Of a stretch of 64,000 nucleotides of DNA, positions 42,713-56,500 are shown one piece after another. The translations under genes and the position numbers were made by a program. This DNA is from Planctomycetota bacterium. Its GTDB lineage: Bacteria > Planctomycetota > B15-G4 > SIAN01. The stretch covers positions 1 to 64,000 of the forward strand of contig SIAN01000021.1 of assembly GCA_009691715.1 (NCBI GenBank). Reading direction: 5' to 3'. Positions within the stretch are counted from its first letter, which is position 1. Each line of letters begins with the position of its first letter. Below the pieces are notes generated by a model, which saw nothing but the letters and a program-made list of their open reading frames with translations, had not been told where the DNA came from and made no database searches.

Positions 42713-44368
42713 ATGCTCCGATTCGCCTCGCTCGCGCCGCCACTCGTTCGCCCCGCCGCGCGCCTCTACCCGCTGCTCGCGGCTTTTTTGTTGTCGCTGC
42801 TGCTCGCTCAAGACGCGTCGGCGCAGATCTACGCCGTCTTCCTCAAGGACCCGAAGCAACTGAAACGTCTTGCCGGCCACGCCGTCGAGGTGAACGGGGA
42901 GCTGGCGCTGATCGGCGAGGCGAAGGCGGGCATCAACCTCGTGAACGGCCAGACGGTGTACCAGGGCGGCAAAGGCAACAACGAGTTCTGGCTGGTCTTC
43001 ACCGCAGACCCGTCGACGGTGCCCTACAAGCTCGATGCCGGCGAATACGTCACCGACGGGAAGAAGGGTGGCACGGTTTCACTGATCGGCGACCAGATCT
43101 TGCGCCTGCAGTCGTTCATGCCGCGCCAGAGCCTCTACGGTCTCGCGCGCGAGTACGCGATCCGGCGCACCGCAGTTGCCGAATCGCAGACGCGCCGCGA
43201 CGCGCACAAGGCGGGCAGCCCCGAATGGGCCACCGCGCACGTCCGACTGCTCGCACAGATGCAGCAGCTCATGTCCTGGCTCGACTCGACCTGCTTCCCG
43301 CTCGCGGCGAAAAAGCTCGCCACCGAGATCGAAAAGCAAGGCAAGCAGGTGGCGAAGGAGGCGCGCGCGCAACGGCTCGCCAACGCGCTCGCCTCGATCC
43401 AGATGGTCCCGACGCCGAGCAAGCTGACCGATCTGGCGAAGACGCTTGCGCCCGAGAAATCGTTCAAGGTGGCGGAGAGCCTTCACCTGCGCTTCACTTA
43501 CGAAAGCGCGTTGGCGGACGACCAGGTGAAGACGCTGCTGGAACTCGGCGAGCGGATGATCGATGGCTTCCGCGCCGAGTTCGTCGATCCGTGGCTCGCG
43601 TCGGACTTCACCGACGGCATCCCCGACCGGCGCTTCATGGAGTTCTGGTGGGGCCCCGAAGAGCCCCCCGCTCACGAACGCTTCCTCACCGACTGGTACG
43701 GCACCAGTTGGGGCGGCAACAAGGAGCAGCGGGTCGCGGCGATGTCGGGCCGCTACCGCCGCAACGACGACATCGAATACCTCGACTACTGGAAGATCGC
43801 CGACAACAAAGACTTCGACGCGATCGTCGCCCACCAACTCGGCCACGTGCTGGCGAACCTGCACTACAACCAGAACCGCAAGGGCGACCTGCCGAACTGG
43901 ATCGAGGAAGGTGTCGGCTACTGGCTCGCGCTCTCCTACCTCGGCAAGAACGGCGTTACCTGCAAGGAGTTCGCCAAGGAGAGCTACGCCAAGCCCTCCG
44001 CGGCCGCGATCGAACACTCGGTCTTCCTCGGCGAAACCGAGATCTTCACCACCTTGGCACTCGAACACGGCGCCGCGATCGACACGCTCCTGCGCAAGCC
44101 ACTCCACCAGATGGAAGACGCCGACCTCGCCAAGGCTTGGAGCTTCTTCGAGTATGTGGGCAAGCAGGAAGGCAAGCCCGGCCAACAGTGGCTGCGCGCC
44201 GTCTGCGAGCTCTACAGCGTCGGCACCATGAGCATCGACCCCTACCGCACGAAGAGCGAGACGCTCTTCGCCGTGAGCGGCGAGGACGTCTTCAAGCTGC
44301 TCGACCGCCGCTGGAAGGCGCGCGCGGAGGAGGTGCAGAAGGTGGGGCTCGAGCCGCGGAAGAAGTGA
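42713..44368 (+). CDS. Exported HQLGH-motif protein (degenerate gluzincin-like)
   Basis: The 551-residue protein has a signal peptide (about 16-37, ending near QDASAQ). ATG 42713 follows CCAGGAGCCCGG. The N-terminal 90 residues include a small beta domain (HAVEVNGELALIGEAKAGIN, then NEFWLVF). A Lys/Ala-rich helical region follows. The C-terminal half contains FDAIVAHQLGHVLANLHY and WIEEGVGYWLALSYLGKN, the layout of a gluzincin H-E-x-x-H plus downstream Glu (peptidase MA-like). The catalytic Glu is replaced by Gln, so it is likely inactive or altered. I do not recognise the full-length family. Confidence 0.6.
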   Translation: MLRFASLAPPLVRPAARLYPLLAAFLLSLLLAQDASAQIYAVFLKDPKQLKRLAGHAVEVNGELALIGEAKAGINLVNGQTVYQGGKGNNEFWLVFTADPSTVPYKLDAGEYVTDGKKGGTVSLIGDQILRLQSFMPRQSLYGLAREYAIRRTAVAESQTRRDAHKAGSPEWATAHVRLLAQMQQLMSWLDSTCFPLAAKKLATEIEKQGKQVAKEARAQRLANALASIQMVPTPSKLTDLAKTLAPEKSFKVAESLHLRFTYESALADDQVKTLLELGERMIDGFRAEFVDPWLASDFTDGIPDRRFMEFWWGPEEPPAHERFLTDWYGTSWGGNKEQRVAAMSGRYRRNDDIEYLDYWKIADNKDFDAIVAHQLGHVLANLHYNQNRKGDLPNWIEEGVGYWLALSYLGKNGVTCKEFAKESYAKPSAAAIEHSVFLGETEIFTTLALEHGAAIDTLLRKPLHQMEDADLAKAWSFFEYVGKQEGKPGQQWLRAVCELYSVGTMSIDPYRTKSETLFAVSGEDVFKLLDRRWKARAEEVQKVGLEPRKK

Positions 44369-44403
44369 GGGGGCGCCCGGAACCTCAGCAGCCGAGGCAG
44401 CCG

Positions 44404-46882
44404 CTACCGCTCGAGCTCGCGGATCGGGCGCAAACCGAGGTCGATGAAGTTCCAGCCGACGTGCGTGCGGATCCGCGCCGACGAGCGGGCATTGGAGACG
44501 GTGAGCAGGAAGCTCCCACCGCGGACGGAAGCCACCGTGCCGGAGCGCCCCTGCAGATCCGCCACCAGCGGTCCTTCGAGCCACCGTCCGTCGGGAGCTT
44601 CGTGACCCTCTCCGCGGCACCACTCGCATACGTTCCCGACGACGTCGAACAACCCGAACGGATTGGGACGGAACGAACCCACCGGCGTGTGCAGGTGGTG
44701 GCCATCGCTCCAGAGCGCGTTCGCCGAGGGCTCGAAGTAGATGAAGGCCATGCCCGACTGCTCGCTCAGGTTGGCCGCGATCGCCGGCTCGCGGAGGCTC
44801 TCGGGCGTGTCGCCGGTCCAGACCAGCGACGTCGTGCCGCCGCGCGCCGCGTACTCCCACTGCGAATCGGTCGGCAGCAGGAGGCCGAGCCTCGGCAGCG
44901 TCGTCGTGCATTCCTCCCAGGAGACGTTCTCGACCGGATGGCGCAGGTCCGTGACGCTCCCGCCGATCGCGATCCCGGGCACGATGCTGCTCGGGATCTC
45001 GCCGAAGGCGCGCCGCCACTGCCCCTGCGTCATCTCGTATTTCGAGCTGAAGAAGGGCGCGATCGTCGCCTCGTGCAGCGGCTCGTCGAGCGAGCACCCG
45101 TCCGGCCCGTGATCGGCGGCGGCGGGATCGACGTGGGCCGAGCCGATCGGATGCAGGGCATCGGGCGGTCGCGAGCCGACGGTCGCCGTCCCGCCTGGCA
45201 GCAGCACGAAGACCAGCCCCATTTCCTCCGTCACGCGCAGCCGCCCGCTCGCGGCATCGCGTTCCGGGATCGGGCCGACGACGGGATCGCTCGTCGCGAG
45301 ATGGGCGAACTCCCAGAGTCCGGATTCCGGATCCTGGCCGATCGGGATCAGTCCGAGCTGCGGCTCGATCACCAGTCCCCGGTACTGCGGGCAGCGGCGC
45401 GCGTCGGCGATCGCGGCGACGGCTTCGTTCCAGCGGGCGCGGACGTCGGGATCGCGAAGCGTCCGCGCCTCCACGTCGGCGCGCGAATCCTCTATCGGTT
45501 CGGCGGCGAAGAAGGTCTCGAGGTTCGCGACGAGCGCCTCCACCGTGTCGTGCTGCCACTGGCGTTGCGCGCTGTCGAAGTCGCCGCGCGTGGCGGCGTC
45601 GGGCGACGGCCTCGTCCTCGCCGCCGAGCGAGAGGAACGCACCCGCGAGCGCCGCCGCGACCACCGGCTGGCGCTGGCAGAAGCGGCGCAGCCGCAGCAG
45701 CGGTCCGGCGGCACGTGCGTGGATCGGCTCGTGATGGAGCACTTGCGAAAGCTCGTCGGCGAAGTCGCGCGCCGTGAGGTAGCGCCGGTCGCGGTCCTTC
45801 TCGAGTGCCGTCGCGAGCACGACCACCAGATCGGGCGGGAGCGCCGGATTGAACCGTCGTGGATCGGTCGGCTCCTTGGTCTGGATCGCGACGTAGAGCC
45901 CCTCGCGCGTCGGGTGCTCGAACGGGCGATGGAACGTGAGGCACTCGTAGAGGCAGACGCCGAGCGACCAGACGTCGGTGCGCCGGTCGAGCCGCACGCG
46001 ACTCGCGAGCAGTTGCTCGGGAGACATGTAGATCGGCGTGCCGAAGAAGTCGCCGGCGCGGGTCATCCCCTTCGATTCGGAGTTGTTCACGTCGCGCGCG
46101 AGACCGAAGTCGAGGATCACCGGCCGGCCGTCGCGTCCGAGCAGGAGGTTTTGCGGCTTGATGTCGCGATGGATGATCCCGCTCTCGTGCACCGCATGGA
46201 GCGTCTCGGCCAGCTTCACGAAGAGCTCGAGGATGCGGGTCGTCTGGACGCGCAGGAGCTGCCGCGGGTTTGCCGGCGCCGGGGCCGGGGTCGCTGCGCT
46301 CGCGGAAACGTCGTCGTCGTCGCCCGCCACCGTGATCGAGACGTTTCCCGGCACGTCGACCGCGCTGACCGACTGCGCCGCGCCGATCCGCGCGGCCAGT
46401 GTCTCGCCCTCGACGTAGCGCATCGCGATGAACGGGATGCCGTCGCTCATCCCCGTCTCGTAGACGGTCGCGATGCCGGGATGGTCGATCCGCGACGCCG
46501 CTTCCGCCTCGCGATGGAAGCGCAGCAGCACGTCGCCCGACGCCTGCGCGAGCTCCGGCAGGACCTTCAGCGCGACGCGCCGCGAAAGGCGCGTGTCCTC
46601 GGCGAGGTAGACGATTCCCTGCCCGCCGCGGCCGAGCTCCTTCACCACGCGATAGGGCCCGATCAGGCCAGGCGCACCGCTGCCGCGCGCCGTCCCGGCC
46701 GGCGTCCCGCCGCCGCGCGGCGACGCGCTCGTCAGGTACTCGCTCGCGACGTCCTGGTCGTGACCCGGGAACTTCTTCAGATAGTGCGCGAGCGGTTGGA
46801 CCGAGCCCGACACGGCATCGACGCGCAAGGTCTGCCGTAGTTCGGCGAGCAACTGCTCCGCGGATCGCGGACCGTCGACCAA
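44404..46882 (-). pseudogene. Ser/Thr protein kinase fused to formylglycine-generating-enzyme-like domain, frameshifted
   Basis: From TTG 46882 (GGAG ten bases upstream) the first frame encodes a Hanks-type kinase: ELGRGGQGIVYLAED, VALKVLPEL, IIHRDIKPQNLLL, ILDFGLARD and FFGTPIYMSPEQLL. It then reaches a transmembrane stretch PVVAAALAGAFLSL. Around 45590-45640 sense moves to another frame that holds the extracytoplasmic part and an FGE/SUMF1-like fold (VFVLLPGGTATVGS, EMTQGQWRRAFG, HPVENVSWEECTTTL, LLLPTDSQWEYAARGG, GNVCEWCRG, ASVRGGSFLLTVSNARSSAR) to the stop at 44404. The C-terminal pair of catalytic cysteines of true FGE is absent. The domain set is common in planctomycetes. One extra base breaks it. 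Confidence 0.8.
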
Positions 46883-46932
46883 GCTTCGCTCCAGACGGAT
46901 CGCGGGCGGCAGGGGTTACCGCCACCCATCGC

Positions 46933-50365
<3,433 letters not shown>

Positions 50366-50392
50366 CCGCCGAACGGTCGCTGTTCGGCGCCG
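50366..50392 (+). terminator. Hairpin after the M60 peptidase gene
   Basis: CGCCGAAC (50367-50374) pairs perfectly with GTTCGGCG (50382-50389) around a 7-nt loop, immediately after the M60 stop codon. There is no T tract, so termination is only suggested by position. Confidence 0.4.
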
Positions 50393-50500
50393 TTGTTCGG
50401 AACCGCCGTCGCCCTGCTCCGTCGCACTCGGCCTCTCTTCCACTTGTCCACTGGTCCTCTTGTCCTCCCGTCCGACCCCCTTCCCATCCCTGACTCCCCC

Positions 50501-53500
50501 ATGCGCACTCCGCTTGCTCTCGGTGTCGCCTTGTTCGGCATCGCGCTCGCGCCGCTGCTCGCCCCGCAAGAGGTGACGCCGCTTTCGCACGATTCGTCGA
50601 TCGCGAAGGTGATCGACCGCGAAGGCGTGGGGCTGGCGCGCGGCGGTGCCGACCCGCGCTGGCGCTGCGCGGAAGAAAACGGGCTCCTGTTCGCGAACGA
50701 ATGGGTGAAGACCGGCGCGCGCGGCGCCAACGCGCTGCAACTGCGCACGAAGAGCGGCGCGACGCTCACGCTCGGTCCGGGCGCGCTGGTCGAGCTGGTG
50801 AACGCGACCGAGATCCGCATCGCGTCCGGCGAAGTCGAGATCGCGCCGCGCGCAGAGGCGCCGATCACCGTGCGCGGACCGGGCGACGCGGTACTGCCGG
50901 TGGCGGCGCTGCCGCTCGCCACGACGACCGTCGTGCGCGCGCGCGACGGCAAACTCGAAACGGTCACGCCGCCGCCGCCGTGGCTGACCGGCTACCAGTC
51001 GGGCCAGTCGACCGAGGCGATGGGCTCGCTGCTCGCCAACGTCGACGGCCGCGATGTCCCGCTGACCCTCGGCTACCACAAGGTCACGGTCGACATCCGC
51101 GACCAGATCGCGCGCACCATCGTCGAGGAGAGCTTCCTCAATCACACGAACGTGGTGCTCGAAGGCGTCTTCTACTTTCCGCTCCCCGCCGACGCGTCGA
51201 TCTCGAGCTTCGGCATGTGGATCGGCGACGAGTTGGTCGAGGGCGACATCGTCGAGAAGGAGCGCGCGCGCGCCATCTACGAGCAGATCCTGCGGGAGAA
51301 GCGCGATCCCGGCTTGCTCGAGTGGACCGGCGGCAACCTCTTCAAGGCGCGCGTCTACCCCATCAGCGGCGAGAAGCGGATCAAGATCGGCTGGACGCAG
51401 GTCCTGAAGAAGCGCGGCGACCAGTTCACCTGGAACTACGCGCTGCAGAGCGAGATGCTGCGCCGCACGCCGTTGACGCAGCTCGCCGTCGAGGTCACGG
51501 TCAGCAGCGCCGAGCCGCTCGCCGCCGTCGCCTGTCCGTCGCACCCCTGCCGCATCAGCGCCACCGACCATGCCGCGAGCGTCTCCTTCGACGCGCAGGA
51601 GTTCCGCCCCGACCGCGACTTCGAGCTGCGCATCACCACCAAACCGGCCACCGACTCCGGTGCCTGGCGTAGCAGCCCGAACCTGTCGTTCGTCGCCGAC
51701 CAGCGCGGCGACGACGGCTACTTCATGGTGCGTTTCAGTCCCCCGGCGAGGGATGGCGTCCCGCCGCCCGACCCGCAGCGGCCGAGCGACTGGCTCCTGC
51801 TCTGCGACACGTCGGGATCGCTGCGCGGCGCCGCGCGCGCGACGCAGTTGCAGTTTCTCGAAGCGCTGCTCGGCTCGCTTGGCGAGCACGACACGATCCA
51901 GCTCGCCACCTGCGACGTAGAGACACGCTTCGCCTTCGCGGCGCAAGTCGCCAACTCGACTGCGAACCGCGAAGCCGCACTCCACTTCGTCGAGCAGCGC
52001 GAGGCGCTTGGCTGGTCCGATCTGGCGGGCGCCTTCAAGCAGAGCTTCGCGGCGATGCGTCCCGAGACGCAGCTCGTCTATGTGGGCGATGGCGTCGCGA
52101 CGCTCGGCGATGCCGATCCGGCGAAGTGCGCCGCCGCGATCACCGCCGCGTTCGGCGGCCGCGGCCGCGTCCATGCCGTCGTGCCCGGCAGCACGCAGGA
52201 ACCGATTGTGCTGCGCGCGATCACCCGGCTCGGCGACGGGTCGTTGCGCGCGATCGGCGGCGGCACTGACGCAACGCAAATCGCGCAGGAGCTCCTCGCC
52301 GACGCGACGCAGCCGCGCGCGAAGGACGTAAAGATCGAGTTCGAGGGGCTTGCGGTCGCGGCCGTCTATCCCGAGACGCTGCCGAGCCTCGCCGACGGCG
52401 AACAGCAGATCGTCGTCGGCAGATGGGATGCGCGCACCGGCGCCCGCGCCAAGGTCCGCGTCACGAGTTCGAGCTTCAAGCTCGAAACCGACGTCGTCCT
52501 CGACGATCTCGGCGACAAGGCCTCGTTCATCCCGCGCCTCTGGGCGCGCCACCACCTCGACCACCTGCTGGCGCAGCCGGCGACCGCTGACACCAAGGCG
52601 GCGACCATCGCGCTCTCGCAAGAGTTCCAGATCGTCACGCCCTACACGTCGTTCCTGGTGCTGGAGAGCGAGGCCGATCGCGAGCGCTTTCGGCTGCAGA
52701 AGGGCACGCGCATGCGCGACGGCGAGGAGTTCTTCGCCAAGGGCAAGAGCGACGCGGGCTTCGAACTGGCCAAAGCACAGATGCAGAAGGCGGCGGAGTG
52801 GCATGTCGGGCTGCGGCGTGAAGTGCTGGTGATGCTGGCCGCGCTCGATCGCGATTTCACCGAGGCGTTGCGGCCGCAGTCGATGGAGGTCGCGTACGGT
52901 GCGGCGCCGCAGGGTGCGACCGAACTCAGTTCCTGGGGTTTCGGCCGCTCCGACGGCGGCTACTACCGCGGGCCTGGAGACGCAGTCCCAGCGAGCGTCG
53001 GTGGCGACGGGCACGGACTGCGTCGAAAAGCGGGCGAGAGCCTCCGGCAGCTCGGATATGTCGACAGCGATGGACTCGACGACGAATCGAAAGCCGACAA
53101 GAACCTCGGCTTCGAGAGCGGTGAGGCAGAGTCAGAGCCCGGAGCTTTCACCGGCGATCCGGGCGAACCGAGCGCGGATCCGGCGAGCGCGGCGTACGAC
53201 GATCTCGAACTGGACGACCTCGCCGGCGCGAAGCTCAGGTCCCGGCCGGCCGCCACGCCGGCGTTCGAGATGGCTCGTTCCGACAAACGCGGGTATCTGC
53301 GCTCGCGTGGCGGACTCTTCGGCGGAGGTGGCGGCGGTCGCGGTGGCGGGAAGGGCGACCACTTCGGCCTCGCCAAATTCGAGCGGAGCGCGCGCGCCAA
53401 CGATTGGTCGCGACTCGATGCCGGACGGCGCCTGAGCGAGGATTGGCGCGACGAGATCCCCGGGCGCGTCGATCCTCTCCTCGGTTTCTTCGTCGAACTG

Positions 53501-56500
53501 CCGCCTCCGGGCGCGGCCGCGCCGCCGGCATTCGATGGCGAGGTCGGCGCGCTCCTTCGCACGCTCGATCAGCGTGCGCGCCTCGCGGCGATCGCGGACG
53601 CGCTGCAACTCACCGTCGACGGCACGAGCATCGACGCGCGCGGCCGGCGCCTCACCATGGGCCACGGGCGCTGGCTGCACTCGAATGAAGCGTGGTTTGC
53701 GGAGCCGGTGCATCGAGCGGGCGATGACGCGCGAATCGATTGGTCGCGCGGCGGGGAGCGCGGCACCTGGTCGGTGGCCTGGCGGATCGGCCGCGCGCGC
53801 GCCGAGGCGTCTGGCGACGCGACCGCGTTCGCCCTACCGCCGGGCCACTTGTTCGAGCAACCCGGCGACCGCTTCCGCGGCATGAAGGCGACGCTCGCGC
53901 GCATCGACGGCGGCGTCCGCGTGACGTTTCGCCGGGCGAGCGTGCGCGCTGGACGGATCGAGCTCGACCTTGCGGTCGGCGCCGATCCAGACTCAACGCG
54001 CCCGATCGCGGAACGCTGGTTCGACGACTTGGATCAGCTCTACCACGAGGTCCGCTGGCAGGAGTGGCAGCGCGTTGCCGGGATCGCGATCGCGATGCGC
54101 GTAATCGAGAGTTCGCCGCTCGCCGGTTCGCGCCGCGAGTGGACGCTGGCGGCGACGCAGCTCGACGCCGCGACCGCCGCGCGCGAGTTCGACGCGGCCC
54201 TCGCACCGCGCGCGGAAGTCCTAGAGCTGCGCGATCTGCCGAAGGACTTGGCGACGGCGAAGCAACTCGTCGTCGACGGGAAGGCGACGCTCGAAGCGCG
54301 CTGGCTCCTGCTGCGTGCCGCAGCGGCGCGCGACGATCACACGGCGACGCGCGCGGCGTTCGCCGACTTTGCGGCGCTCGCGGAGGCGACTGGCCCGAAG
54401 CGGGCGATCGCGCGGCTCGAGCTGACGATCCTTACACAGGTGCGCGAACACGAGACGTTGCGGCAGCGGCTGCTGCGATATGCGAACGCGCTTGCAGCGA
54501 CACCGGAGCTCGCCGACCTGGCGCGGGCCGAGGACCTGCTCGCGCTCGCCGGTCCGCTCGGCGCCGGCGACGAACGCCTCGCGCTGATCCGCACGCTCAC
54601 GCCGGTGGTCGAGCGGCAGATCGATCGCCCCGATGCGCGCTACGGCCACGCGCGCCACGTGCTGACCGAGCTGCAGCAGACGCCGCGCGTCGACGAGGCC
54701 GACGCGCTGATCACGGCGATCGCGCGCGACTTTCCGGAGCGCTCCGACGCCCGCATCGAGTGGGCGCAGTTGCAGGCGACTCGCGGCGACCTCGAGGCGG
54801 GGCTGAAGACCATTGCCGACGCGATCGCGACCGGCGGGCCGTGGAGCGAGGCAGAGCACTCGACGCTCGCAGACGCGCGCGTCCATCTGCTCTGGAACGG
54901 CTACCGGCTCGAACAGTTGATCGACGAAGCGGTCGCCGAATCGCGCGAGCGGCAGGACACGATGAGCGAGACGCAGCTCGATCGCTGGTGCACGGCGCTG
55001 CTCTACCTCGATCGCGAGGCGGCGTGGTGGCAGCAGATCGAGCGCTGGCTGAACGAGGCGCGCGCCGCGGTCGCCGCTGACAAGTTCACCCGCCCGATCG
55101 AAACGCGCCTTGCGACCGCGATCGCGCAGGCGCTTGGACAGAGCGGCACGTTCAACTGGTGGAACCGCACTTTCACTGATGCCGAGGCGAAGGTGCTGAT
55201 CGCGTGCGGCGCGGCGCTGCTCGACCATGAGCGCGCAGGCCCTCATGCGCAGCAGTTGCTCGGATTCCATTCGCTGGCGCAGACGCTTGAAGCTCGCACG
55301 CAGTTCGGCGAGATCTGGAAGCAGACCGCGGCAGAGGTCGAGAGCGCGCCCGCGACGCGGTTGGCGCGGCGGATCGCTCTGCTGAAGAGCGTCGGATTCC
55401 AGCCCGACGGCGAGGAGGCGGGCTGGCAGAAGCTGTTCGATCGGCTGTTCGCGCGTTCGCGCGCCAGCAGCGCTGACGAAGAGCGACTGGCGCTCGAAGA
55501 GACGGTCACGCAGTTCGGCCGGCGCGAACTGCAGCTCGGCGTGCTGCGGGAACGGGTCGCGCGAGCCAAAGAGGGCGCGCCGCGCGGCGCTGCGGTGGCG
55601 CATCTTTTCGATTCGCTGATCGGCGCTGGCTTCGACGAGACCGCGTGGACCGAAGCGGTCGCGCTGTTGCCACAGGTAGGACCCGTCGAGGTGTTCCCGC
55701 TCTTCGACGAAGCCGACGCGAGGTTCGCCGACGTCGTGCGCGAACGCGACGCGCGAGTGCGCGCGGCGCAGATCTTGGCGTGGCACGACTTCGTCAACTG
55801 GTCGGTCGACGCGCGTGCCGAGGCAGCGGTGAAGGCGCGGCCCGACTTCACCGAGTTGCCGCGCAAGAAGCTGAAGGTGGCGCAGGACGAGGCGGTGCGA
55901 GCGGCGCGGACGACGACGCGCGAGTGGTTGGCGCAGCGGAATGCGGCGGCGAGCGCGGGCGACCCGCGCCCGTGGCTGCAGCTCGACCGGATCTGGCTCG
56001 ATGTGCTGCTGCGCAACAACTTGGCGGCGACGCGCACCGACTCGCTGGCGCTCTTGGACGCGGCGATCGACGCGACGAGCAGCAAGGCCGACGATGCGAT
56101 CGCACTCGACACGCGGATCGTGGCGCAGCGGGCGGCGACGACGCTGCTCTTCCTGCTGACGCGAGTTGAAGGCGAAGAGCGCGCGGCGCATGAGCGCGAA
56201 CTGCTCGCCGTCACGGAACCGGCAGCCGCGGCGAAGCACCCATTGCTCGACTGGCGCGGGCTCGACTACCTGCGGCTGGTAGCGCTCGACCGCGGCGATG
56301 AATTGCAGGCGAAGCTGCGCGAGTGGCTTGGCGACGGCAAGGACTTCACGCGGCAGCAGTACGGCCGGCAGTTGGCGTGGATCTGCGCGGAACGCGGGCA
56401 GCTCGAGGAGGCGATTCGCGTCGCGGAGGCGCTGACCGCGGGGCCGCTCGCTGCCAGCAGCGAGTTCGGGAGCAGCGAACTCGAACACAACGACTGGCTC

